From assembly GCA_000310025.1 (NCBI GenBank), contig FN649740.1, positions 3,318,244 through 3,367,238 of the forward strand: 48,995 nucleotides of DNA, written 5' to 3'. The notes beneath the pieces were generated by a model. The model saw only the letters and a program-made list of their open reading frames with translations. It had not been told where the DNA came from and ran no database searches. The translations under genes were made by a program, and so were the position numbers. The first letter of the stretch is position 1; each line of letters starts with the position of its first letter. Source of the DNA: Ectocarpus siliculosus. Lineage: Eukaryota > Sar > Phaeophyceae > Ectocarpales > Ectocarpaceae. Below are positions 11,001 to 20,500 of the stretch, in pieces.

Positions 11001-13225
11001 CGTATACACCCCCACCTCGGGTGAGTGCTCTTCGAGAAAATGCCTCATTGATCAAGCTCGATGCTATTTAATCGTCTTCAACGTACTCTGTTTAATCAAG
11101 GCCACCAATGAGACACAAATTCGGCAACCCTGAGGCAGGAAATCACAAATCCACCGAGATGCGATATAGGCCACAAAGAATCATCAAGGTTATGCAACGG
11201 ATCGTACAATATGTCGAAACACACTCACACGACGCCTTAGCTCTATGGTCGATAGAATAGCGGCGGTGAGGTGTGACAAAGGGAGGGCCCGAAGTGTACG
11301 TTGCTCGACATATGTATTCAAAATGTATCTGGACACACACCCCATCGCGAAGATCGCCTGACGGCCGGGTTTGCCACAGCGAGTTCCGGAGGGTCTGTTG
11401 TCGTTGTTTACACCCTCTATGACTTCCTCGGTCGAGGAGCGACGATGTGATGACAACTTTGCCTGACATATTTAGACTAGATAATTCTTGGCGCGGCGAT
11501 TGCGTGTTGTTGGTGTACTGCAGTTCGCCGACAAAGTTTCAACACAAACACAGTCTTTCTTCAACCGACATATATCTGGAACCCCATGTCCTCGGCCGAC
11601 TAGGTTCGACTGATTGGACTCGGATTTATCCAGGTCGGGAGAGATTCGTAACCTATGGCCGGGTTTGCCACAGCGAGTTCCGGAGGGTCTATTTACGTTG
11701 TTTACGCCCTCTAGGACCCCCTCGGCCGAGGAGCAACGATATGATTCCAACTGTATCTGACATGCTTTCTCTAATCCTTTGCGCGGCGATTGCGTGTTGT
11801 TGGTGTACTGCAGTTCGCCTGAACTGCAGTTCGCCGACGAAGTTTCAACACAAACACAGTTGTTCGGAGGTCTTTCTTCTTCAACCGACGTATATCTGAA
11901 CCCCCCCATGTCCTCGGCCGACTAGCTGCGACTGATTGGATTTGGATTTATCCAGGTCGGGAGAGATTCGTAACCCCGCACACGGCCTATGGCCAGGTTT
12001 GCCACAGCGAGTTCCGGAGGGTCTGTTGACGTTGTTTACACCCTCTAGGACCCCCTCGGCCGAGGAGCAACGATGTAATTACAACTTTGTCTGACATGTC
12101 TTCTCTAATCCTTTGCGCGGCGATTGCGTGTTGTTGGTGTACTGCAGTTCGCCTACGAAGTTTCAACACAAACACAGTTGTTCGGGGGTCTTTGTTCAAC
12201 CGCCATATAACTGAAACCCCCCCATGTCCTCGGCCGCTGGCTGGACTGATCGGATTCACTACCTCACACGTTTGTCTGTGCATGCCGTTCACCGTCTCAA
12301 CAACCTCCGGTAAGCGTGATGGCCAGCTGCAAGTGGAGCGGATGTGTCCCATGTCCACTTTGCTGCTGTAAGCGCATTGTGAGTAGCCTCGGAATGAAGA
12401 TACCACGCACGCACGCGTATCAAAAAATTAGACTTCGGGACTATTCGGGCGTGTTGGATTTCAAAGTTTTATCGAGAGCCGTGTGTTTCCGGCTGCCCCC
12501 CTGTCCATCACGTGGCTGTCCTCACAACGACACGCTTGCCATATACCACGCGTCTGCACACGAGCAGTTCCTGCGATTATTCCAACTCGGGCTTACTCTG
12601 TTGGCGATGGTGCGGCGGCCAAAATCAACGTGGACCACACGAGGCTTGCCGCTTTCGCAGTATTGTAGTCTCTGACTGACGAAGCGTGACACATGCGACT
12701 ACAGTATACTCCTTCTCGTGTTGAGTGACGTTAGCCCATACTGTAGCCTAGGCAATACGGTCGATGTGCTGCAATCATGAAACATATGCGCGACAAAGGC
12801 TAGACTCGTCCGTGTAGTAAGCGTCCCAACCAAGTATGCAAGTCACAGGCGAACGTCTGCCTGTAGACTTCAGTATTGTCCAGGAAGACGCTTGTATGGC
12901 TATAAATCGTTATTTAGTGAAATAGACACACCCAGCACTGCTGCACGATAGCTTACGTGTTTGGAGAAGGTGTAGCGTTGAGGTCGACTGAGCCTAGTGT
13001 GTGGCGCCGAGTGTTCTCCCCCGACGAGGAGCGTGCTGGGGTTGTCGACGACAGGCCACCTGCAATATCACGCAGTGATGAGTTGATCGCAGTGTCTGGA
13101 GATGCGGCATCCAAATGTTGGGGCGGTGGCAAGCTCATCCCAACGCTCCCAGCCGCGATCCCCAACAGGGTGAGGGTGGTAAGGACCAGGTGGCGGGCCA
13201 CGAACCGTATGCCTGGAGAGTACAT
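4176..13225 (-). CDS. Eight-exon gene for a DDE-like transposase-type protein (~1,210 aa)
   Basis: Exons on the minus strand: 13225–12957, 12365–12263, 10276–9858, 9562–9286, 9174–8407, 7567–6811, 6372–6210 and 5052–4176. Each junction has AG acceptor and GT donor, phases match at all seven joins, and the total (3,633 nt) divides by three and ends in a stop. Exon 5 is Cys-rich with a CLCVHC motif. Exon 6 carries the core I recognise: FDF, then QDEVQAQHW, SDD, FTDNCAKQFK, and CHGK followed by DSEGA. This resembles the RNase-H-fold, DDE-like core of a large group of transposon-derived proteins in animals and algae whose members show QDxxQxxHW, SDGCxxQ(Y/F)K and HGKxxxD. Likely acids are D666, D755 and D806 or E808. 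I infer a transposase or a host gene derived from one; terminal inverted repeats were not found. The first two exons are less certain members: they give a hydrophobic N-terminus odd for a nuclear enzyme. Confidence 0.62.
5160..6110. repeat. Intronic tandem array, ~240–260-bp units
   Basis: Four imperfect units fill most of the intron between exons 7 and 8 of the minus-strand gene. Landmarks are GCAGGAACACCA near 5171, 5429, 5669 and 5919, and a box TTCGACCGATCAGCGTAAAT (with AAATGCCAA following) near the end of units. Units also contain TTCGACCGAGGAGC. They are diverged, so the expansion is not recent. Confidence 0.85.
6210..6372 (-). CDS. Exon 7 of the minus-strand gene
   Basis: A 163-nt exon with a GCTCCTAG acceptor and a consensus GTAAGT donor, phase 1 in and 2 out. 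It encodes GRKYIFQAAGAISG and a lysine/alanine-rich stretch ending in TLSC. A second frame is also open here, but only this one gives matching phase with exons 6 and 8. Exon 8 begins CELC, so a CxCELC cluster is built across the join. Confidence 0.6.
6811..7567 (-). CDS. Exon 6 of the minus-strand gene: DDE-like catalytic core
   Basis: From a TCCCAG acceptor to a GTGGAG donor, 757 nt, phase 0 in and 1 out. Motifs in order by residue of this exon: FDF (D54), QDEVQAQHW (62–72), SDD (101–103), FTDNCAKQFK (D143), HHYFGSCHGK (181–190) and SSSDSEGA (D194, E196). The order and spacing match an RNase-H-like fold with D, D and D/E. The first, middle and last acids are all present, so the site looks intact. 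If translation ran through the donor, it would stop at 6764. Confidence 0.75.
8407..9174 (-). CDS. Exon 5 of the minus-strand gene: Cys-rich region
   Basis: A 768-nt exon (256 codons, phase 0 both sides), from a CTTCAG acceptor to a GTGAAT donor. It encodes CPSC, then a predicted helical segment ending in CLCVHCYKAKL, then a dense cluster (CTCNCGFCSDGAC) and a later CPTC with CPRH. The CLC(V/K)xxxxxxxL segment before the catalytic core is a feature I recall from this transposase group. The tail is acidic (PDDDDGDWE). Confidence 0.7.
9286..9562 (-). CDS. Exon 4 of the minus-strand gene
   Basis: Between a CCATGCAG acceptor and a GTGAGT donor, 277 nt, phase 2 in and 0 out. It encodes Cys pairs and His (CVHPEKCETHRVHY; LYHQCMD) of the kind that precede the core in related transposon proteins. 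Metal binding is an inference. Confidence 0.65.
9858..10276 (-). CDS. Exon 3 of the minus-strand gene
   Basis: Runs from a GTTTCAG acceptor at phase 0 to a consensus GTAAGT donor, leaving two bases of a codon (TT, completed by G in exon 4 to give Leu). The ~140 residues are hydrophilic and helical in appearance, with no family recognised. The same frame is open a little further upstream, so an alternative acceptor (GCTTTCAG, ~26 bases earlier) is possible; that would break the phase link to exon 2. Confidence 0.6.
10780..12260. repeat. Intronic tandem array, ~300–330-bp units
   Basis: Three clear units, with a more diverged fourth near 10780–10940. Landmarks: CGGTCGAGGAGCGACGATG at 11429 and CGGCCGAGGAGCAACGAT at about 11727 and 12057, each followed by a TCTGACATG-like box, a GTGTACTGCAGTTCGCC box and TGTCCTCGGCCGACT. 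The GGGTTTGCCACAGCGAGTT box also repeats. The array lies in the proposed intron between exons 2 and 3 of the minus-strand gene. Confidence 0.85.
12263..12365 (-). CDS. Exon 2 of the minus-strand gene
   Basis: A 103-nt exon between a CGCTTACAG acceptor and a GTAGTG donor. It takes up exon 1's phase (two bases carried over) and leaves at phase 0. It encodes ~34 residues with two Cys and no recognised motif. The following intron, if it runs to 10276, is about 2 kb and filled by a tandem array. Confidence 0.45.
12957..13225 (-). CDS. Exon 1 of the minus-strand gene: signal-anchor-like N-terminus
   Basis: Starts at ATG (13225) and runs 89 codons plus two bases to a GTAAGC donor. Residues ~7–32 combine basic residues (R7, R11, H12) with a hydrophobic run (LVLTTLTLLGIAAGSVGM), as in a type II membrane anchor or uncleaved signal. 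A Pro/Ser/Thr-rich stem follows, a layout common in Golgi enzymes. A secretory-pathway anchor does not fit a nuclear transposase, so this exon and the next could be the 5' end of an unrelated gene. The join to exon 3 rests only on phase. Confidence 0.5.
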
Positions 13226-15574
13226 GCGTTGAAAGGTCCAGTCGTCTCCCAAAGGATTGGTGTGATCGGTTTTGGGCCGGTCTGGAAGCAAGTGAGGGTC
13301 ACTCTTTTCCCGATGATCGGCACACGCTCGAATAATTTTGGTTTGCGCGTGCGCCCGTCACCATGGATACTGTAGTCTGTGCAGATCGAACATTGCAAGA
13401 ACAACGTAGGCTCTATGTCATGCAACCATTGCTGTTACGTCCCCACGAAGCTCACCACAAATGATTTGGCCACGCCCTGTCGGCTTCCGACAATCCACAG
13501 AGTGAAAGGGCCGAATATCCAGCCCCAGTATTGTAACGCTGCGAGGAGAGAAGAAATGGTATCGGAAATCTACAGAAGAAAACAGAAATATGAAGAGAGA
13601 GTCGGTGTTTCGGTGCCTCTGTACCATGTTGAGCTTGGGGGTTGTACTCTATATTCGCATCCCTCCCTTTCTCTCTTCCCATGAAATTTGCCCTGGGGCA
13701 GAGTCTACATCAGTTCTCATAGACTAAGGGTTGCAGGAGGAGAGCAGACCATAATTGCTGTTACCAGAAAAGAGTCTAACCCGCACGACGATCGACGCTA
13801 CACACTAACTGAGCGCCAGCTTGGCGTATGAGTAGAAAGGGGAGCAAGCTCCTCTTCACAACCACTACTTCTCTGCATACACGTATGTGTATTTACGGAA
13901 AAAACATTATTGTGCGTGTCTCGACTCGCAAGCGTTCCACTTGTGGTTCGAGGCAGAGAGATAAGGTGTTGGAAAAAAAAGTATTTGTGGCCAGGATCGA
14001 ACCCCCATCGGTACCAATCATTGTCGAGTTGTTAATCCATTCTCTCTCTGCATCAGAAAAATGGCGTCGTGTATTTCTTGCTCGACAACAACAGGCACAC
14101 TTCAGTGAGGGTTGCCCTTAGCTCGATCTTTCACCGCTTTGCACTACTGATAAAAGCCATCACAACACTGCCACGTGGACCGAGGGTACGTGGGGACGCC
14201 GAGGATAATAGGTCCACCACATTACGCTTTGGGAATGTCTTTACTACACGTTCGTTCTGTTCTTCTATCCGGAGTCCCATATCTACACGTAGCAAGTAAG
14301 AAGCACAGAATAAGCCGCGTATACTTCGCTGCAAGGAAGGGCGGTTTCAATCATCTCGGTGCCCTTTGCCGTGATGTCGTTAAAAGCTAGCCATATCTGA
14401 TATCGGCACACAAGACGCAAACATATAGAAGTTGGGGGGGGGGGGGGCACATACGTTTTCGTTTGTTGGTCATTAACTTCGACGTACTATGCCCAACCCT
14501 AACTAAGCCCCTCCCGGGCGCGTTAGGCATTGCCTTACGCGCAACTAGCTTACTGGCAATGATCCGTCCAGCTCCCAAAGCATTGTTCAAATACGCAGGA
14601 TTAACCAAGTGCTCAGCGGGACAAAAACCCGTGGGGCGATGTTGTGGTTGTTCCGCCCGTAATGCACGTGCGGCCGGATATTACGTCTCGAAGGGTTGTA
14701 AGCCGCCGCACCGGAGCTCTGGTGGTAAGTCGTCGCATCCGGGCTCTATGCCTCACGCAAAGATGCACCTCTGTCTTTCTGGGCGCGCGCTTGCCCCGCT
14801 TTCAAACAACTAAAAGTGGGATGCAAAACTGCACCACCGGGAACCGCGGTGGATGGAGTCCCTTACTCTCTGACCTTCAAAGGGCCATTTTGAACCTGAG
14901 CGCTGCTATAGTTGACAGGCCAGACTTGTTTAGACCTCCGCCTATCCTCCTCAATCAACAAACGAGGAAAAGAGCTGGGTTTCCCTACTGCATGGGGGCG
15001 AAACTATTATGTTGCTGGAGTTTTGACCGTTTTTTCTCCGATGGCCGCACGCCAAGGTGGCCGTCACGGGTGTATCTCGTGTCAACCACTAATAATCTCG
15101 CAACGGCTGTGTCGTTTCCGCCTTGTTTTTTGTTTTGACAGCGTCCTTTCCGCCTGTGGAATGTTCGGGGAGAGAAAAACGAGGGGTTGTCTCTACGTCG
15201 GGCGCGGTTTCACCCACCGATGCGCCGCTTGGTTTTGTGGGTCGGAAAGACTGGGTGATTCCAACCCGGTTGGGTTTCTTAACACGTTACTGGGCGAGGG
15301 AATTTCTCGTTTAATTTCGACCGAACCTTAACGCCAACCCACCTACCCCCGACTGGAGGCATCGCCAACAAGCACTGACAAAAGCGGAGGCCCCGTTAAG
15401 AAGTTGAAGCGTATTAAGTCGCTGACCGTTTTTATCACCACTCATCCCCTACTCACGAACGCAATCTCCCAAGACCTAGCTCATTTTGCCGGCGAGACCT
15501 TTTTGGCGAAGCAACTGTTCAACGTCGAAACTCTTCGCCGTTTTGAGTACCCGACCATTTCAGAGCATGGGAAA
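13226..15574. other. Region without a supported gene; overlapping weak open frames and a G14 tract
   Basis: Holds the presumed 5' flank of the minus-strand gene and ~1.3 kb (14463–15331) with overlapping plus-strand open frames of 60–165 codons in all three frames. These could be one decayed coding region broken by frameshifts, but no motif is recognisable and no restored reading is claimed. A run of 14 G occupies 14434–14447. On the minus strand at ~13990–14010 there is a short tRNA T-arm-like string with poor stems. Confidence 0.4.
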
Positions 15575-15791
15575 TCATATTCCTTGGGCGCCACACACAC
15601 CCCTCCATGTTTCGGTGATGAATCGTTTTATTTTGCCCACGCGATTGCACCGCTCCATCGCCGGAAGGTAGGAAAGCTTCTCGCCAGTCATGTGTCCCCC
15701 GATAAAGTACACCTCTTCCATGCGCCCATGGATGATGACGAGGGCCATTCTATATTCACTCGACACAAACCAGGCGGTAGGCGGCATGATT
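15575..15791 (-). CDS. Last exon (tentative) of a minus-strand gene of unknown function
   Basis: Follows a CCTTGAG acceptor, takes one base to complete an Arg codon left by the exon at 15998–16392, and runs 71 more codons to a stop. It encodes IMPPTAWFV, then MALVIIHGRMEEVYFIGG and a basic/aromatic tail. The opposite strand is open for 157 codons across 15331–15802, with plausible codon use, so strand choice is uncertain. I prefer minus because phase and total length agree with two upstream exons. Confidence 0.35.
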
Positions 15792-15997
15792 CTCAAGGTT
15801 AATTATGTCCCTTTTGGATAGTTCAAGACAACGATCAATTTTCCTCGAAGAAGAAGTACGAATATCTGTTTTGGCAGCCCTAAGCTCGGAAATGGCCTTT
15901 TTATTATTGTTGGTAGAGGTCCGTGCCCCCCAATCTATGGCCACTTCCTACCGTAACAAAAAGACAAAGTCCAAACGATAAGATTCGACGCACACAC

Positions 15998-16392
15998 CTA
16001 ATGGACCCGTCATTTCCCGGTAGTCCTGGGATGACGAAGACGTCAGGTGTCTGCGGTGAGGCCGTAGTGCGCATGTCCCTGTAGAACTCCCGGACTCGTT
16101 TTCCCGCCGCAACATAGATGTCCATGCTGGCGAGCCTCGTGTCCACAACGCCAACGACTGTGACAGGGGGTGAGCACAACACGGGGTAAAGGGCTTGTGT
16201 GTTTACTTTCGCGTTAGCTTCGTCGTCGTCGAGTCCCCTCACCAATATTCCTCTTTTCACTAATATACTTGCCTTTGTGCACCTTAAGTCCGCAGAGCTG
16301 TACCCACCCCAACAGAACGAACGCTCCCCAATCTTCAGAGGGCATCCAGAGCATCGGACGAAGGTAGCGATCAACGACCCAGTCGTATGTGA
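15998..16392 (-). CDS. Middle exon of a minus-strand gene of unknown function
   Basis: A 395-nt exon between a CTGACCCAG acceptor and a GTGTGT donor, phase 0 in and 2 out. An in-frame TGA just upstream forces the acceptor. It encodes a Cys-containing start (FVRCSGCPLKIG, FCWGG, LRC), an acidic turn (LDDDEAN) and β-rich segments (VTVVGVVDTRLASMDIYVAA; DVFVIPGLPGND). No family is recognised. An upstream minus-strand open frame starting with ATG at 16537 overlaps it in another frame and may be an extra exon. Confidence 0.45.
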
Positions 16393-17162
16393 CTGGGTCA
16401 GCGTCTAGGCCGTACGCGTTGTCGAAGAAGTACCAACCCCGGTATGTCCCACACGTTTCTTGCCACTTCCCACACGCGCTAGAAGGAACCTTCCCTTGGA
16501 AATAGCCCAACGGAATGGCCCGGCGTAGATACGACATCTAGAGCTCCCACAAACAAGGGAGCTTAACGGAGGGCGACCAACGGACAAGACAGCGAACACA
16601 GGCGGGCGGTGTCGTGCTTCGCGATCAAACCACCTTTCGCAAGAGGTTACTGGGCTCCCAGCAGCACCAACAACAACACAAACGAGTACTCCCAGTGATC
16701 ACGAAAGAAACGACGATGGGAACCTCGCACGTGTATGGCCCGGAACGCGACAACCATCTGCCCCCTAGCTTTTTGTAGTGCCGACCCGAAGCCTTTTGAG
16801 GTGCCAATCTATGTTGACCTGGGCATTTGGTTGAGGGCCATCTCACCGGATTGGAGCATGCCCACGAAGGAGTACTATACAACTAAAACACTATCACTTA
16901 TGCATGTATCCAGAACATAGTTCCGGCATCCAATCCCTAAACCCTATTGAGGAGCCAAACCAATTAGCAACCCTAACGCTGCCACTCCCCGGTGCGGGGT
17001 CTCCTTAGATCGAGCACACTGACAATTACTCCACCGCCCGCCCTTGTCCACACCACGGGAGACGCTTGCCTTGCACTCCAGATCAAGAAGGGTGACATGT
17101 GCGGCGGATTTCACACTAGTCTTCCCCGGTATATAGTGCGGTGCGAGGTATAGCCGCATGAC

Positions 17163-17365
17163 CTTGCGGTGCGGCACGGCTGTTTCTACGTGGAAATCTG
17201 AGGGGTGCTGCTCGTTGTTGTGGTTCCATATCGCTCCAGTAGTGACAAGTTTGCGGCAAGCGGTGCACCTACGCGGCAGGGGGTGCGCTACAACGGCACC
17301 GCAAGGCACCTCTTCGCACCACGTTGCATTGGCCGTTGTCGGCCGATGCAACTTGGTGAGTACAT
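17163..17365 (-). CDS. Exon with a Cys2-His2-like motif
   Basis: Between a CTAACACAG acceptor and a GTCATG donor; phase 1 in, 0 out, which fits the exon at 15998–16392. The ~67 residues include CTACRKLVTTGAIWNHNNEQH, i.e. C-x2-C-x11-H-x4-H, similar in spacing to a C2H2 zinc finger, preceded by WCEEVPCG. DNA or RNA binding is an inference. The 770-bp intron to the next exon contains no obvious array. Confidence 0.45.
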
Positions 17366-17559
17366 CTGTGTTAGATCTCCTTGGGGGATTCGCGGAAAGA
17401 TGACAAAGAAACACCAGCTTTTCTCGGCCAACCATTGGAAAACCAAATCCCAAATGGCTACGTCTGAATTGCGTGCTCATCGCGTTGCCCGCGCGCCGAG
17501 CCGCGATAACCTTGCAATAACACAGGGGGCAACATGAAAGTGGAAACTGCCCCGAGATT

Positions 17560-17576
17560 GGGGGGGGGGGGGGGGG
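17560..17576. repeat. G17 homopolymer
   Basis: A run of 17 G on the plus strand. On the minus strand an open frame crosses it as a polyproline stretch. Length errors are common at such runs, so nearby frames should not be trusted. Confidence 0.9.
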
Positions 17577-17737
17577 AGGCAGGAGGGGAGAAGAAGAACA
17601 GTAATCGGCCGGCGAGTCGTCCTTTCTGGCCGCGCACGGGTACCTGTCCCAATGTACCCCATACAAGGTTGAATAAACACATAGCCCTCACCGTTACAGG
17701 TGTAGTACGCCCTGGAACGAACACCTGGTGCTGTTCG

Positions 17738-17935
17738 TTATAGCTTCCTTTTTGCCGCCACGATAGCGTCCTTCATCCAGCCAACTGGCTTCACCACGTT
17801 GTTCGTCTCCCACCTGACCTTCGCGCGTAACTGTTCGAGCTTCCGATCATTCACCCCCCCCCCCCCCCTCATATTTAGCGTCAACGTTTGCTTCATCCGC
17901 GCCACCCCCATCCTCCCCAATTTCGTCCTTTGCTC
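17738..17935 (-). pseudogene. 3' coding end interrupted by a G15 tract
   Basis: Minus-strand reading from ~17935 gives an acidic segment (KDEIGEDGGGADEANVD, then KYE) that enters a run of 15 G at 17868–17854 and meets a stop at once. One G fewer would lead into an open frame of about 38 codons (beginning VNDRKLEQLRAK) that ends in a stop at 17738. Both halves look coding, so this is either a true frameshift, a length polymorphism or an assembly error. Upstream exons were not identified and no family is recognised. Confidence 0.4.
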
Positions 17936-19945
17936 AACCGCCGGAGCATTCCAACGAGCTGGTCAACATACATACCTCAGGTGAGGGCTAACATACGCAG
18001 GTAGACTTCTTCCTGTGTATTCAACCCCGGAAGCGACTGTATGGTCATGGCGCACGGTCGGGCAGTGCAAACTTTGCCTGTCCCCAAACGAACGCAAGTA
18101 TGCCCGGTCGGTTTTCGTGGGAGGGGAGACTAAGGCAGCAGTTTAAATCAGCAGGAACAACTCGCATCGAACCGAATTTTCGCTTGTCTGTGGCTGCTAT
18201 CATTCCAGCGGCATACTCTATGTTTTGTTTTACGTTGTCGCCTACAGCTAGTGAGCCTGTTCACTACACACCGTCGTCATGGTGCAACTATCGTAAGCAG
18301 AATACTTATGGAACCCATGCACATATGTACAGCATTGCTGGAGACACTCGACGAGATACCCCCTGTACCGATCTCCGCAACGGTCGATACTACACGCCGA
18401 AGAGCTCGACAGGTTCTGAAGGCTCTTGAAAAGACAGCCTGAACGTCCATCGTTTCCGCGCATTTTTAGGCGCCTGGGTAAACCAACACCTAGAATATGT
18501 CCCTCGAGTATTGAGTTTGCGTTGTTTCGATTGTGGACGTACATTGTGCGAGGCCAGCATGCATTGTCCGTCGCAACCTACGATAGACCGTTTTCACCGT
18601 GAGTCGATACCTGATACCCACAGAGGAAAGTTACATTATCTGATTTCGATTGTGGTTGAACGAGCTAGCTCTCATCAAACTCTGTCCACCATTGTATCCG
18701 ACAACAGGCCTGAAAACCCTGGGTCGCCTTGCTTTTGCACTCTACCTCCTCTGTTGACCTTGCGATTTGTTATGTACTAATTGTTGCACTAGAGTCGTGG
18801 GTGACGTGCCGAGGGTTGACCTCTTACCCATAGGTATGCAAGCCCCTCACCTGAAGAGGTTTATCCCAAACCTATGTCCGAACGCCGCCAGAGGTCGATC
18901 AAGGGCAAGACCGAGACAGTGCAGGGAGGAATGCAACGCTCGAAGGTGTTTATCGTCATCATTTGAAGTGAAAGAAATTACGAGGCCGCGCTATTGCCCG
19001 GCCGAAAAACACGCAACGACTGAAAAGTACAACCTTTTGTACCTGTGGCAGGACACAAGAAGGTGGTGTCAAACCCTCGCAGGTTTTTAGCAACAATAGC
19101 TGGAGTTTTAGGGGAAAATGACATCAAAGCCAGAGATCAGAAACCTGGGGAAAAATTATTATTAACATACATCTAGTTGTCGTTGAGAAATGCGGGGTGG
19201 TGCGAATGCGGGGTGGTGGTGAAAAACGCGGCTGCGTGTGTTCGGCATGAGTCTTCAAATTAATTTCATTGCCTCGCAACCACCCTGGAAACGATCATTT
19301 CCAGACCCATGAGTTATTCAATGATAGAATCCTTAGCGGGGCTACATTTCCCGCGGCAATGACATGAGGTGGTGTACTTTTTTTGCGTAGGCCGTGTTGC
19401 GGGTTTCGTTGGTAGGCCGTGTTGCGGGTTTCGTTGGTAAAGACTTTGGCTAAGCTGGTGACAAAAACCCAAACAAATGTATTTTTGTGCGGTTACGCCA
19501 TGCGGCGGTATTTGTTTGGCGGTTGACGGAGGTTGCGTCTTTCGGCGGTATTGAGTTCGGTGGTGGCGGAAAAACGGAGAACAACGGCAAAATGGCGTCA
19601 CACCGCTCGGCGCCGCCGCCCACGAAAACTGTTCATGGTATTTGTACTACATGCGGGGGGGGTAATGAGCCGCGGGTGACGACTCAATACCTTGCAGTAG
19701 TCTATCTGCGATGCTGTGCAAGGTGTGCGAGACACGCTGCTTCCTTCCGCAGGCAGCAACGCAGCAACCCGCAGAGGAACGCGAAATTTGCGGAATATAT
19801 ATGTTCACATCTTCAGGACTGAGGCACCCGCTCCCGCTGGAAAGTTGCTGACGGAGGAGGAACACATCCAACCACCTTTGCTCTATACCTAACAGCATAT
19901 GTATGTATGTACTGACCACACAGAGCAGACACAAATGGACAGCAG

Positions 19946-19947
<2 letters not shown>

Positions 19948-19980
<33 letters not shown>
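19948..19980. repeat. (TGC)11 trinucleotide microsatellite
   Basis: An uninterrupted run of about eleven TGC triplets (CTG/CAG class), followed by one imperfect triplet. It is open in several frames on both strands (polyalanine or polyleucine-like), but no supported exon contains it. Confidence 0.92.
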
Positions 19981-20094
19981 ATGCTAAGTGGCAAAGACTC
20001 TCATCTGTCTTATACTCATTCGGCAACGTGAGAATATATATCACCCGCGTGGCGCCTGGCATGAAGAAAAAAGCGTGCTTCTCTTTTTTTTTTA

Positions 20095-20500
20095 CTCGAA
20101 GATGATCCCTCCCCACACACCAAACGAAGCAAGTGAAGAATGGCAATGATGGCATCCCTCGGCCACGAGCTGTGTGTACGGCCCCCTTCCCTCTCCAGGC
20201 AGTCAGCGCTGTCTTGCCCCTCCCAGCAGCGGTGCGTGTTTATAGCTGAGTGCTTCCTGATCTGCCGGTCTGTCGGTTGTTGTTGTGTGGTTTTTGAAGG
20301 AAGCAACTAACTGCTGCTGCTGCGTGTGTGTGTTTACTGATGATGATAATCCTCTCCACACACCGGACGAAGCAACAGCAATGGCAATGGTATCCGTCAC
20401 GAGCTTCTTGTGTGGCTCCCTTCTCCCGCCTGTCTGTGTGCTATGTTGACAATCGCGGTGTTGTTGCGTGTTTTGCTGAGTGCTTCCTCAGTTTTCTTCT
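20095..20500. repeat. Imperfect tandem duplication, ~235 bp
   Basis: The block around 20100 (GATGAT, CCTC-CCACACACC, ACGAAGCAA, AATGGCAATG, CACGAGCT, CCCTTC) recurs in the same order from ~20340. Copies have diverged by substitutions and small gaps. No coding role is visible. Confidence 0.65.

Noticed and set aside
13985-14075. tRNA gene on the minus strand
   Set aside because: GGGGGTTCGATCCTGG looks like a T-arm, but its stem has mismatches and no cloverleaf could be drawn.
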